A DNA stretch of 64,000 nt, taken from the NCBI RefSeq assembly GCF_001667925.1, contig NZ_LZJR01000068.1:62001-126000 (forward strand), given 5' to 3'. The notes under the pieces were generated by a model. The model did not search any database and was not told the origin of the DNA. It worked only from the letters and a program-made list of their open reading frames with translations. Shown here in pieces: positions 1-9,069 of this stretch. Positions within the stretch are counted from its first letter, which is position 1, and each line of letters begins with the position of its first letter. Made by a program: the position numbers and the translations under genes. This DNA comes from Mycobacterium sp. E2479 (GTDB taxonomy: Bacteria; Actinomycetota; Actinomycetes; Mycobacteriales; Mycobacteriaceae).

Positions 1-1002
1 GCACCGGATTCCGGCAACGCCGAGATCCTCGCGCTGTTTGGCACCGATGAGCAGAAGGCGCGCTACCTGCAGCCGCTGCTGGATGGCGAGATCACCTCGT
101 GCTACTCGATGACCGAACCGCAGGGTGGTTCGGATCCGGGGATGTTCGTGACAACCGCGACCCGGGACGGAGACGACTGGGTCATCAACGGGGAGAAGTG
201 GTTTTCCAGCAATGCCAAGCACGCGTCGTTCTTCATCGTGATGGCGGTGACCAAGCCGGATGCGCGCACGTACGACAAGATGTCGCTGTTCATCGTCCCG
301 GGCGAGACACCCGGGATCGAGATCATCCGCAACGTCGCCGTAGGAGGCGAATCGGGCAGGCACGGCTCGCACGGATACGTCCGCTACAACGATGTGCGCG
401 TCCCGGCCGACCATGTGCTCGGTGGCGAAGGCTCGGCGTTCATGATCGCCCAAACCCGACTCGGTGGTGGCCGAATCCATCACGCTATGCGAACTATTGC
501 GTTGGCGCGAAAGGCTTTCGACATGATGTGCGAGCGCGCGGTCTCGCGCCAGACCAGGCACGGGAAACTGGCCGACTTCCAGATGACCCAGGAGAAGATC
601 GCCGACAGCTGGATCCAGATCGAGCAGTTCAGGCTGCTGGTGCTGCGCACCGCGTGGTTGATCGACAAGCACCACGACTATCAGAAGGTCCGACGTGACA
701 TCGCGGCGGTGAAGGTGGCCATGCCGCAGGTGCTGCATGATGTCGCCCAGCGAGCCCTGCACCTGCACGGCGCGCTGGGCGTCTCCGACGAGATGCCGTT
801 CGTCAAGATGCTGGTAGCCGCCGAATCGCTGGGCATCGCCGACGGGGCCACCGAGCTGCACAAGATGACGGTCGCGCGCCGAACCCTGCATGAATATGAG
901 CCGGTGACAACGCCTTTCCCCTCCGCCCATATCCCGACCCGGCGCGCCGAGGCGCAGGCGCGACTGGCCGAGCGGCTGGAACACGCGGTCGCCGAGTTTT
1001 AA
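1..1002 (+). CDS. fadE1: Acyl-CoA dehydrogenase, FadE1-like (5' end outside window)
   Basis: The frame is open from base 1, so the N-terminal part lies outside the window; 333 residues are visible. It is an FAD flavoprotein expected to oxidise acyl-CoA to 2-enoyl-CoA. Visible hallmarks are the flavin/substrate segment CYSMTEPQGGSD near visible residue 35 and the C-terminal helical domain with LHLHGALGVSDEMPF and a final GATELHKMTVARR stretch, typical of the long-chain/APEH-type acyl-CoA dehydrogenases. It converges with an htdZ-like hydratase gene on the other strand. In M. tuberculosis the fadE1 (Rv0131c), Rv0130 and fbpC genes are neighbours, which supports the fadE1 name; substrate is not predictable from sequence. 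Confidence 0.85.
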   Translation, partial: APDSGNAEILALFGTDEQKARYLQPLLDGEITSCYSMTEPQGGSDPGMFVTTATRDGDDWVINGEKWFSSNAKHASFFIVMAVTKPDARTYDKMSLFIVPGETPGIEIIRNVAVGGESGRHGSHGYVRYNDVRVPADHVLGGEGSAFMIAQTRLGGGRIHHAMRTIALARKAFDMMCERAVSRQTRHGKLADFQMTQEKIADSWIQIEQFRLLVLRTAWLIDKHHDYQKVRRDIAAVKVAMPQVLHDVAQRALHLHGALGVSDEMPFVKMLVAAESLGIADGATELHKMTVARRTLHEYEPVTTPFPSAHIPTRRAEAQARLAERLEHAVAEF

Positions 1003-1095
1003 GGCGCGCCCCCCGTCGCGACACATAACCTGCGCACCCGACTCGCCGAGAAGAATATGCGTGGTTTATGTCTCGTGGCTGAGGCGCTGACGGCG

Positions 1096-1551
1096 TCAGG
1101 CGACGAAACGAACCACGCTTTCGGCCACACACGCCGGCTTGGCCGAGCCCTCGATCTCGACCGTGGTCGAGATGGTCGCCTGCACGGCGCCGTTACCGAC
1201 GTCATCGACGCTGACCAACGAACTCTGCGCGCGCACCCGAGAGCCGACGGGGACCGGGGCGGGGAACCGAACTTTATTGAGGCCGTAGTTGATTGCGAGC
1301 TTGATTCCGTTGACGGTGTAGATCTGGTGCTGCAGCCGCGGCAAAAGCGCCAAGGTCATGAAGCCGTGGGCGATGGTCGTGCCGAACGGACCCGACGCGG
1401 CCCGTTCCGGATCGACGTGGATCCACTGGTGATCGCCGGTCGCATCGGCGAACAGGTTGACGTCTTCCTGGGTGATGGTGACCCAGTCGCTGTGCCCGAG
1501 GTCTTCGCCCGCGGCAGCGGCGAGTTCGGTGACTGATTCGAAGGTGCGCAT
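1096..1551 (-). CDS. htdZ: MaoC-type (R)-specific enoyl-CoA hydratase, HtdZ-like
   Basis: This 151-aa single hot-dog-fold protein is expected to hydrate 2-enoyl-CoA to (R)-3-hydroxyacyl-CoA. The hydratase-2 signature is present as ADATGDHQWIHVDP (Asp and His about residues 36-42) followed by GTTIAHGFMTLALLP. The start at 1551 is chosen because AAGGAGAAAC lies at the right distance upstream; the frame stays open further upstream without a better site. The length equals the 151 aa I recall for Rv0130. It converges with the preceding acyl-CoA dehydrogenase gene, whose product would be its substrate. Confidence 0.85.
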   Translation of the reverse strand: MRTFESVTELAAAAGEDLGHSDWVTITQEDVNLFADATGDHQWIHVDPERAASGPFGTTIAHGFMTLALLPRLQHQIYTVNGIKLAINYGLNKVRFPAPVPVGSRVRAQSSLVSVDDVGNGAVQATISTTVEIEGSAKPACVAESVVRFVA

Positions 1552-1696
1552 TGAAGTTTCTCCTTGGTTTCGGCTGCTAACAATAGCGCCGGGCATCGAT
1601 GCCCGGGCATCCGGCCGAGGCACCGACCGGTTTGTCCGAAGCAGCCGCGGGTAGTAGCCGGTGGACACAACCTCCAACCGCACGGAAGGCCACCGC

Positions 1697-1872
1697 ATGC
1701 CCGACGTGACCGCGCACCACGGCATCTTCAAGGACACCTACCTGCACGTCGACGACACCGGCGGCGCGGGTTCGCCGCGCAGCGACAAGCCCCTCACCGG
1801 GTACACCTACGAGAACCTCACCAAAGACCTGCACTCCCTCATCGAGCCTCTCGAACTGCGGGATATCACGCT
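1697..1872 (+). pseudogene. Alpha/beta-hydrolase 5' remnant with internal deletion
   Basis: An ATG at 1697 opens a frame beginning MPDVTAHHGIFKDTYLHVDD, as in small mycobacterial alpha/beta hydrolases or haloperoxidases. After TGGAG the reading jumps to RSDKPLTGYTYENLTKDLH, which in intact relatives lies roughly 35-40 residues further on. The segment with the oxyanion HG motif is therefore missing. After LELRDITL, just where VGFSMGG with the catalytic serine is expected, the similarity stops. I read this as a doubly truncated, non-functional gene fragment. The family assignment is from remembered motif order. Confidence 0.6.
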
Positions 1873-1874
1873 CT

Positions 1875-2170
1875 CGGACCGCCATGACCGCCGCCCAGTC
1901 GGCCCACGGGGGGCCGGGGCTGAGCAGCACGTCGAACAGCCGCCAAACGTGCATAAACGCGGCGGTGAGCACACCAAGTGAAACCAGCCTGCCGCCGACG
2001 TACGCGACGCTGGACACACACGGCCGCCCATGGTGAACGAGCAGCACCAACGACACCACCATGGGCACGGACGAAAGCGCGACCACCATCGCAGGTGCAG
2101 TCAACTTCTGCAGTACCAGCCCTGAAAGCGCCGGCAGGTCAACACCTTTCAGGTGAACTGGGCGCCGCGA
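1875..2170 (-). pseudogene. Remnant of a membrane-protein gene
   Basis: On the minus strand a frame reads through hydrophobic segments (LTAPAMVVALSSVPMVVSLVLL, split here as two helices, then GGRLVSLGVLTAAFMHVWRLFDVLL). Two or three membrane spans are plausible. The frame then runs into sequence antisense to the hydrolase remnant, with no plausible C-terminus. No ribosome binding site stands out. It looks like a fragment of an integral membrane protein left at a rearrangement junction; I cannot name the family. Confidence 0.35.
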
Positions 2171-2209
2171 GCGCGATGTCCGGGCGACACCGGGGGATGC
2201 GGCAGCGGG

Positions 2210-2611
2210 CTAGGCTAGCGCGCTAATCGCCGCCTTCAGCTTGGCGGTGGCCTGGTCCGCCACGTCCTGCAGCGCCCCCGCCTCCTCGGTCACCTTGACC
2301 ATGACTTGGGGGTCCATCGCCTCGACCAGTATTGCGTCGCCGTCGCCGGCGGGGTCCGACCGCACCACCACGTTGCACGGCAATAGCTGGCCGATCTGGC
2401 GGTGGATGCCGAGCGCGCGATGCGCCAGCACCGGGTTGCAGGCACCCAGGATGAGATAGTTCTCCATATCCTCGCCGAGCTTTTGCTTCAGCGTGGCTTT
2501 CACGTCGATCGTGGTCAGGACGCCGAATCCCTGCTCGGCCAGTGCCTTTGTCGTCCGATCCACCGCGTCCTCGAACGAGGTGTGCAGCGTGGTGGTCAAT
2601 CCTGATGTCAT
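2210..2611 (-). CDS. DUF302 domain protein
   Basis: This 133-aa protein has the DUF302 layout: an N-terminal strand-helix (TTLHTSFEDAVDRTTKALAEQGFGVLTTIDVKATLK split over residues 7-42), the central LGACNPVLAHRAL motif, then CNVVVR and a final VMVKVT with a C-terminal helix. A strong GGAGGAAAAG precedes the ATG at 2611. It is the last gene of a likely three-gene operon with the thioredoxin-fold gene (52 bp upstream) and the CsoR/CstR-type repressor. DUF302 function is not firmly known; members often sit beside redox, metal or sulfur genes. Cytoplasmic, with no signal peptide. Confidence 0.8.
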   Translation of the reverse strand: MTSGLTTTLHTSFEDAVDRTTKALAEQGFGVLTTIDVKATLKQKLGEDMENYLILGACNPVLAHRALGIHRQIGQLLPCNVVVRSDPAGDGDAILVEAMDPQVMVKVTEEAGALQDVADQATAKLKAAISALA

Positions 2612-2663
2612 CTTTTCCTCCTCATTTCAGCGTTGAACTACCCCGGATTCCGCCCGATAGCAG

Positions 2664-3278
2664 CTAGGCCGCGGTGCGCGGCCGTTGCAGCTGGGCGAAC
2701 TGCGGGGTTGCGGCCAAGCTGGCGACCGCGTCGAACACCGCGGTGGCGTCCTTCGCGGCCGGTACACCGGTGAGAACCGGCCCGAAAAACGTGTGTCCAT
2801 CGATTCGCAGAATCGGGCTGCCGCCCATCTCACCCAGCGCGTCCTGCGCCGCTTGATGTTGCAGCCGGATCGACGCGTCCAACGATTCGTCCGTAACCGC
2901 GGCCGCCGTGGCGCCGCCGACCCCCGCCGTCATCAAAACGTGCGCAACAAGATTCGCATCGACGGGCTCGGAATGCTCGAAATACCGCTCGCCGAAGGCG
3001 AAATACGCGGCGGTCCATCCGTCGGTGCCGCCGTCACGGGCGATGGCTACCATCAGTCGGCCGACCTGCTGCGAGTCACGCATCCGGGCCTGCTGCGGGG
3101 GCGGCAGTTCGCGTCCCTCGTTGAGGACCGCCAGGCTCATCAGTTGCCAATCGATGCCCATTCCCGTCCGCTCGGCGACGGCACGCAACCAGCGTGCGGT
3201 GTTCCACGAGAACGGACACACCGGGTCCAGCCACAATGTCACCTGCGGTCCGGTCTGATCGCTTCGGGTGAAAGACAT
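2664..3278 (-). CDS. DsbA-family thioredoxin-fold protein with monothiol CPFS motif
   Basis: This 204-aa cytoplasmic protein opens with a strand and active-site loop LWLDPVCPFSWNTARWL, as in the mycothiol-dependent nitroreductase/DsbA-like family (Rv2466c type, where I recall CPWC). Here the second cysteine is serine, giving Cys21-Pro-Phe-Ser24, so it can only work as a monothiol protein. The helical insertion and GGSPILRIDGHTFFGPVL (cis-Pro loop near residue 153) complete the fold. AGGAGAAGAGGAAAGG lies upstream of the ATG at 3278. It lies 33 bp after the CsoR/CstR gene and before DUF302. Possible roles are mycothiol-linked reduction or sulfur transfer, by inference only. Confidence 0.75.
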   Translation of the reverse strand: MSFTRSDQTGPQVTLWLDPVCPFSWNTARWLRAVAERTGMGIDWQLMSLAVLNEGRELPPPQQARMRDSQQVGRLMVAIARDGGTDGWTAAYFAFGERYFEHSEPVDANLVAHVLMTAGVGGATAAAVTDESLDASIRLQHQAAQDALGEMGGSPILRIDGHTFFGPVLTGVPAAKDATAVFDAVASLAATPQFAQLQRPRTAA

Positions 3279-3311
3279 CTGCCCTTTCCTCTTCTCCTAG
3301 CAGCCGGGCGG

Positions 3312-3794
<483 letters not shown>

Positions 3795-3864
3795 CTATTG
3801 GCTGCGCCGATGCGGGTCGAGACTCCGTACCAGAAAGACCAGGTCACGAGAGAAAGGAAACTCA

Positions 3865-4296
3865 ATGTCCACGTTTCTCAAACGGGCTTGGGTGCCGCTC
3901 GTCGTCGTGGTGGCGGTTGCCCTCGGCGGTATTGCCGTCGACCGGCTCCGCGGTGTTTTCGGGTCCGACGCGATCTTCACCGCAACCGGCAGCAGCGCCG
4001 AACCTCTTGAGGCCTCGCATGTCAAGCACGTCACCTACGAGGTCTACGGACCCAGCGGCACCTCCGGAAGCGTGAGTTACCTCGACAAGAACGCGCAGCC
4101 GGAACAAGCGGACTTCACCACCCTGCCCTGGACCTTCACGGTCACGACGACCGTGCCGGCCGTGATCGCCAGCGTGGTGGCACAAGGCAACAGCGACGAC
4201 ATCGGATGCCGCATCACCGTCAACGGCGAGGTCAAGGACGAGCGATCCACAGCCGGGCGCCACGCCCAAACTTCCTGTCTGGTCAAAGCCGGATGA
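3865..4296 (+). CDS. MmpS-family membrane accessory protein
   Basis: This 143-aa protein has an N-terminal membrane anchor (about residues 9-28, VPLVVVVAVALGGIAV) and an extracytoplasmic beta-rich domain. The motifs HVTYEVYG, ANVSYLD-like (here GSVSYLD), LPWTFTV and GCRITVNGEVKDER are characteristic of MmpS proteins, and the length matches the family. GAAAGGAAA precedes the ATG. Its stop overlaps the mmpL start (ATGA), so the two proteins are translationally coupled and should form one lipid/siderophore-type RND exporter. The upstream promoter carries a CsoR/CstR operator, unlike the MarR-type control I recall for mmpS5-mmpL5. Confidence 0.88.
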   Translation: MSTFLKRAWVPLVVVVAVALGGIAVDRLRGVFGSDAIFTATGSSAEPLEASHVKHVTYEVYGPSGTSGSVSYLDKNAQPEQADFTTLPWTFTVTTTVPAVIASVVAQGNSDDIGCRITVNGEVKDERSTAGRHAQTSCLVKAG

Positions 4297-7205
4297 ACAC
4301 CGGCACCGACGCTCGTCCGAGGTTCATGCGGTTCGTCCGCAGGTTCGCCTGGCCCATCATCCTCGGATGGCTACTGCTGACCGTCGCACTGAATGTCCTT
4401 GTGCCTCCGATCGAGTCGGTCGCACGCAACCACGCGGTGACGATGTCGCCGCAGGACGCGCCGGCGATGATCGCCGCCAAGCGCATCGGCGCAACCTTCC
4501 ACGAGTCGGACTCCGACAGCACCGCGATGATCGTCATGGAGAGCAGCAGTCCACTAGGTGACGAGGCGCACCGGTACTACGACGTCTTGGTGACAAGACT
4601 GCAAGCCGACCCCAAGCACGTGCAGCATGTCCAAAACGTCTGGGGCGACCCCCTGACCGCCGCCGGTGTCCAGAGCCGGGACGGCAAAGCCGCTTACGTC
4701 CAACTCAACCTGGCCGGCAACCAGGGCAGCACCCTGGGCAACCAGTCCGTGGACGCGGTGCGAAGGGTCGTCGACAAGTCAGAGCCCCCCAAAGGGCTCA
4801 ACGTCTACGTCACCGGTCCCGCCCCGCTGACCACGGACATGAACGAGGCCGCCGACAAGAGCATGTTCAAGATGATGGGAGTCACGAGCGTGGTCATCAT
4901 GATCATGCTCTTCATCGCCTATCGTTCCATCAGCACAGTGCTTCTGGTCCTTGTCATGGTCGGGTTCGAGATGGGTACGGCCAGAGGGCTTGTCGCACTA
5001 CTGGGGAACAACGAGCTGTTGGGATTTTCGACATTCGTCGTGGCGATGCTGTCCTCGTTGGCGATCGCAGCGGGTACCGATTACGCGATTTTTCTCATCG
5101 GGCGTTACCAGGAGGCGCGTCAGGCCGGCCAAGATCGAGAAGCCGCCTACTACACGATGTTTCGTGGAACCTCGCACATCATTTTAGGCTCCGGGTTGAC
5201 GATCGCCGGGGCCACGTTCTGCCTGCACTTGGCGCGGCTGTCCTACTTCAAGGCGCTCGGGATCCCGTCCGCCCTGGGATTGCTCGTCGTCGTGGCGGGA
5301 GCGATGACCGCCGCCCCCGCCGTCGTTGCGGTGGCCACCCGGTTCGGCTTGCTCGAGCCCAGACGGATGATCAAGACGCGCGGGTGGCGCCGCATCGGCA
5401 CAGCCACCGTCCGCTGGCCCGGTCCGGTCTTCGCGGCCTCTCTGGTCATCGCGATCGTCGGCATCCTGATCATGCCGAGCATGAAGGTCAGCTACAACGA
5501 CCGCTTCTACATACCCCACAACCTGCCGTCGAACGTCGGCTATGCGGCCGCCGAGCGCCATTTCAGCGCCGCCACAATGAATCCCGACATCCTCATGATC
5601 GAAGCCGATCACGACATGCGCAACAGCGGCGACATGATCATCCTGGATCGAATCGCCAAGAACGTCTTCAATTCGCCCGGAATCGCAATGGTGCAGAGCA
5701 TCACCCGGCCGCTGGGTGGTCCAATCGAGCACACGTCCATACCGTTCCAGATCAGTGCTCAATCGATTCCGATCCGGCAGAACATTCAGTTCATGAAGGA
5801 CCGCTCGGACGACATGCTCAGGATGAGCGACGACCTCGGCGCTTGGACCACCTCGATGCAGCGGATGCAGGGCCTGCTCGGGCAGATGAGCGGCGCGACC
5901 CATCGCATGGTCGGCGACATGCACGAGATGCAAGCCACACTGGACGAGATGCGGGACCACCTGGCGGATTTCGACGACTTCGCGCGGCCGTTCCGCAACT
6001 ACCTGTATTGGGAGCAACACTGCTTCAACATCCCGGTGTGCTGGGCGTCGAGGTCGGTGTTCGAGGCGATCGACGGTGTGGACAAGTTCAGCGAGAACAT
6101 GAGCACGCTCATCAAGGACGTGAACAACGTCGACGCGATACTGCCCCAGATGCTCGCCGAACTCCCGCCGATCATCGCCGTCGCCAAATCCATGCAGGGG
6201 ACGCTGCTAACCATGCACAGCAGCTTCTCCGGTCTGATCACGCAAATGTCCCAGATGACCGACACGGCCAGCGCGATGGGCCAGGCCTTCGACGCCTCGC
6301 GCGGTGGCGACTACTTCTACCTGCCGCCGGAAGCGTTCCAGAATCCTGACTTTCAGCGCGGTCTGAAGCTCTTCTTGTCGCCGGACGGTCGGGCCGCGCG
6401 CTTCATCATCACCCATGACGCCGACCCGGCGACGCCTGCGGGCATCTCCGCGGTGATGCCGGAACTGACCGCCGCCCATCAAGCGGTCAAGGGGACGACC
6501 CTGACCGGCGCCACGTTCTACCTCGCCGGCACCGCGGCCATCTATCGCGACATCCAAGCGGGCTCCCATTACGACCTGCTGATCGTGGGACTCGCGGCGC
6601 TGACGCTGATCTTCGTCGTCATGCTGATCATCACGCGTGCGTTGGTCGCATCCCTGGCGATCGTCGGCACGGTGCTGCTGTCACTGGGTGCCGCCTTCGG
6701 CCTGTCGGTCTTGGTCTGGCAACACCTGTTCGGTCTCGAATTGAACTGGATCGCGCCGGTTTTCGGGTTGATCATTTTGCTGGCGGTCGGATCCGACTAC
6801 AACCTGCTGCTGGTGTCGCGGTTCCAGGAGGAGATCGGGGCGGGGCTGAAAACGGGCATCGTCCGCTCGATGGGCGAGACCGGCGGGGTGGTCACCTCGG
6901 CGGGCCTGGTGTTCGCCTTCACGATGATGTCGATGGTCGCCAGCGACCTGCGCTCGATCGGCCAGGCCGGCAGCACGATCGGTCTTGGCTTGCTGTTCGA
7001 CACGCTGATCGTGCGCTCGTTGATGACACCGTCGATCGCGGCGCTGCTCGGGCGGTGGTTCTGGTGGCCGCAACGGGTGCGGCCACGCCCGGCCAGCTCC
7101 ATGCTCCGGCCCTTCGGTCCGCGTCGCCTCGTTCGCTCGCTTCTGCTGGGTGAGCCCGCGGACGCCCCAAAGCCCTTAAAAGCCCTGGCGCCGTCGGCGA
7201 GGTGA
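4293..7205 (+). CDS. MmpL-family RND transporter
   Basis: This is a 970-aa inner-membrane RND transporter of normal MmpL length. It has an N-terminal helix (residues about 13-33), a first porter domain, a helix block with the proton-relay pair Asp263-Tyr264 (AAGTDYAIFLIGRYQEAR), a long second periplasmic domain rich in Met and coiled segments, and a second block with Asp835-Tyr836 (AVGSDYNLLLVSRFQEE). The start at 4293 overlaps the mmpS stop by ATGA; upstream in-frame codons lie inside mmpS and were rejected. Cargo is unknown: the mmpS partner suggests a lipid, siderophore or drug, and the CsoR/CstR-type operator suggests a metal- or sulfur-stress link. Confidence 0.9.
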   Translation: MNTGTDARPRFMRFVRRFAWPIILGWLLLTVALNVLVPPIESVARNHAVTMSPQDAPAMIAAKRIGATFHESDSDSTAMIVMESSSPLGDEAHRYYDVLVTRLQADPKHVQHVQNVWGDPLTAAGVQSRDGKAAYVQLNLAGNQGSTLGNQSVDAVRRVVDKSEPPKGLNVYVTGPAPLTTDMNEAADKSMFKMMGVTSVVIMIMLFIAYRSISTVLLVLVMVGFEMGTARGLVALLGNNELLGFSTFVVAMLSSLAIAAGTDYAIFLIGRYQEARQAGQDREAAYYTMFRGTSHIILGSGLTIAGATFCLHLARLSYFKALGIPSALGLLVVVAGAMTAAPAVVAVATRFGLLEPRRMIKTRGWRRIGTATVRWPGPVFAASLVIAIVGILIMPSMKVSYNDRFYIPHNLPSNVGYAAAERHFSAATMNPDILMIEADHDMRNSGDMIILDRIAKNVFNSPGIAMVQSITRPLGGPIEHTSIPFQISAQSIPIRQNIQFMKDRSDDMLRMSDDLGAWTTSMQRMQGLLGQMSGATHRMVGDMHEMQATLDEMRDHLADFDDFARPFRNYLYWEQHCFNIPVCWASRSVFEAIDGVDKFSENMSTLIKDVNNVDAILPQMLAELPPIIAVAKSMQGTLLTMHSSFSGLITQMSQMTDTASAMGQAFDASRGGDYFYLPPEAFQNPDFQRGLKLFLSPDGRAARFIITHDADPATPAGISAVMPELTAAHQAVKGTTLTGATFYLAGTAAIYRDIQAGSHYDLLIVGLAALTLIFVVMLIITRALVASLAIVGTVLLSLGAAFGLSVLVWQHLFGLELNWIAPVFGLIILLAVGSDYNLLLVSRFQEEIGAGLKTGIVRSMGETGGVVTSAGLVFAFTMMSMVASDLRSIGQAGSTIGLGLLFDTLIVRSLMTPSIAALLGRWFWWPQRVRPRPASSMLRPFGPRRLVRSLLLGEPADAPKPLKALAPSAR

Positions 7206-7229
7206 CAACCGCGGGCGCAAGATGGGGCT

Positions 7230-7745
7230 GTGAGGCTTCTGCTGATTGCCGACACCCACATCCCCAAACGCGCCCGCGACCTGCCCGCGTCGGTGTGGGA
7301 TGAGGTGGCCGAGGCCGATGTCGTCGTGCATGCCGGCGACTGGATAGCGCCGGAGTTCCTCGACGAGCTCGAGGAACGGTCGGCCCGGCTGGTGGGTTGC
7401 TGGGGAAACAATGACGGCCCGGCCGTGCGCGCGCGGTTGCCCGAACGAGCGCACGTGAGCTTGGCGGGGGTGCGGTTCACCGTCGTGCATGAGACCGGCG
7501 CCGCCAGCGGACGCGACGCCCGGATGTCCCGGCTCTACGCCGGCAGTCAGGTGCTGGTCTTCGGGCACAGCCACATCCCGTGGGACACCACCACGGCTAC
7601 CGGCTTGCGCCTGCTCAATCCCGGGTCGCCGACGGATCGCCGCCGACAACCGTTCTGCACCTACATGACCGCGCGCATCGACGGCGGCGAGCTGACCGAC
7701 GTCGTACTGCATCGCCTCGGTAACGGGTACATACCTCACACATAG
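7230..7745 (+). CDS. YfcE/MJ0936-type metallophosphoesterase
   Basis: This 171-aa cytoplasmic calcineurin-like phosphodiesterase has all metal-binding blocks in order: DTHIPKR (D-x-H, residues 8-10), HAGDW (GD), GNNDG (variant of GNHD), VVHETG and GHSHIP (GHxH). The dinuclear-metal site looks intact. The start is a GTG at 7230. It lies 24 bp after mmpL on the same strand, so it may be co-transcribed, but nothing else links the two. The natural substrate of this family in mycobacteria is not established; cyclic nucleotides or phosphodiesters are typical in-vitro substrates. Confidence 0.82.
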   Translation: MRLLLIADTHIPKRARDLPASVWDEVAEADVVVHAGDWIAPEFLDELEERSARLVGCWGNNDGPAVRARLPERAHVSLAGVRFTVVHETGAASGRDARMSRLYAGSQVLVFGHSHIPWDTTTATGLRLLNPGSPTDRRRQPFCTYMTARIDGGELTDVVLHRLGNGYIPHT

Positions 7746-7789
7746 CTTCCACATAGATAGCTCGGCTACAGAGGTATTATGGGGGCAAT

Positions 7790-8242
7790 ATGAAATCGCG
7801 CACTGATGTGGCGGGCGAGCTGTTCGGTGTCGTCGGCAGATTCCGCCGACAACTCCGCAGGTCGGCCGGCCGCGGGTTCGATTCGTCGCGGCTTTCCGAG
7901 TCTCAATCGGAGCTGTTGTGGCTGGTCGGGCGTCGCCCGGGGATATCGGTCAGCACCGCGGCCGCCGAGCTCGGGCTGGTGCCCAACACCGCCTCGACCC
8001 TGGTCACCAAGCTGGTGTCCGGCGGGCTGTTGCTGCGAACGGCCGGAGACACCGACCGTCGGGTCTGCCAACTGCGGCTCGCAGAGCCCGCCCAGCAGGT
8101 CGTCGACGCGTCCCGCGCCACCCGGCGGGCATTGTTGGCCGAGGTGATGGATGAACTCGACGACGACGAAATCGAGTCTTTGACAAAGGGATTGGAGGTC
8201 CTCGACACGATGACCCGAAAACTGCAAGAGCGTCGATCATGA
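7790..8242 (+). CDS. MarR-family regulator
   Basis: This 150-aa winged-helix repressor has the MarR core: helix SESQSELLWLVGRRPGISVSTAAAEL, recognition segment NTASTLVTKLVSGGLLLR and wing TDRRVCQLRLAEPA, followed by a C-terminal dimerisation helix. Its ATG at 7790 follows GGGGGCAAT. The stop overlaps the start of the ABC ATPase gene (ATGA at 8239), so it forms an operon with the exporter genes and probably represses them until a drug-like ligand binds. Confidence 0.85.
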   Translation: MKSRTDVAGELFGVVGRFRRQLRRSAGRGFDSSRLSESQSELLWLVGRRPGISVSTAAAELGLVPNTASTLVTKLVSGGLLLRTAGDTDRRVCQLRLAEPAQQVVDASRATRRALLAEVMDELDDDEIESLTKGLEVLDTMTRKLQERRS

Positions 8243-9069
8243 GCGGATCACTGCCGATGGCGATCGACGGCCGAAACCTGACGTATCGCTACGGTCAGTT
8301 CACCGCCGTCGACGATGTGACATTGCAGGTACGGCCCGGCGAAACCATGGGCCTGCTGGGGCCCAATGGCGCCGGCAAGACGACTATGGTCCGGATGCTG
8401 ACCACGCTGACCCCGGTGCAGCACGGCGAGCTGCGTATCTTCGGAATGGACGCGCGCCGCCAAACAACCGACATCAGAAGCAACATCGGCTATGTGCCGC
8501 AACAGCTTTCGATTGAGCCCGCACTCACCGGCCGGCAGAATGTGGCTTGGTTCGCGCGGCTGTACAGCGTAGCCCGCAACGAGCGCGCCGAGCGGGTCGA
8601 TCAGGCGCTGGTCGCCATGGATCTCATGGAGGTGGCCGACCGGCTGGCGTCGTCATACTCCGGCGGCATGGTGCGCCGCCTCGAGGTGGCGCAGGCGCTG
8701 GTCAATCGCCCGTCGCTGCTGGTACTCGACGAACCAACCGTCGGACTGGACCCGATCGCGCGCGACGGTGTGTGGGCACAGGTGCACAAGATGCAGGCGC
8801 GGTTCGGCATGACCGTGCTGCTGACCACCCATTACATGGAGGAGGCCGACGCGCTGTGCGATCGGGTCGCGCTGATGCACCGCGGGCAACTGCGGGCCGT
8901 CGGCACCCCTGAGAAGTTGAAGGCGACGGTGTCGCCATCGGCCACCCTCGAGGATGTGTTCCGCCGTTACGCGGCATCGGGTCTGGATGACGAAGAGGAT
9001 CCGTCGGAAGCGGGCGGATCCATTCGCGAAATCCGATCCAGCAGAAAGGTGGCGCGTCGTGTCGGTTGA
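8239..9069 (+). CDS. ABC transporter ATPase, DrrA/daunorubicin-resistance type
   Basis: This 276-aa ATPase energises an ABC-2 exporter. Walker A is GPNGAGKTTMV (about residues 41-50), the signature is SYSGGMVRRLEVAQAL, Walker B is LLVLDEPTVGLDP, and the H-loop is LLTTHYMEEAD. The C-terminal extension with SATLEDVFRRY is typical of DrrA/CcmA-type subunits. The ATG overlaps the MarR stop, and the permease start overlaps its own 3' end by 11 bp. The substrate is unknown but is likely a lipophilic compound. Confidence 0.9.
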   Translation: MSGSLPMAIDGRNLTYRYGQFTAVDDVTLQVRPGETMGLLGPNGAGKTTMVRMLTTLTPVQHGELRIFGMDARRQTTDIRSNIGYVPQQLSIEPALTGRQNVAWFARLYSVARNERAERVDQALVAMDLMEVADRLASSYSGGMVRRLEVAQALVNRPSLLVLDEPTVGLDPIARDGVWAQVHKMQARFGMTVLLTTHYMEEADALCDRVALMHRGQLRAVGTPEKLKATVSPSATLEDVFRRYAASGLDDEEDPSEAGGSIREIRSSRKVARRVG

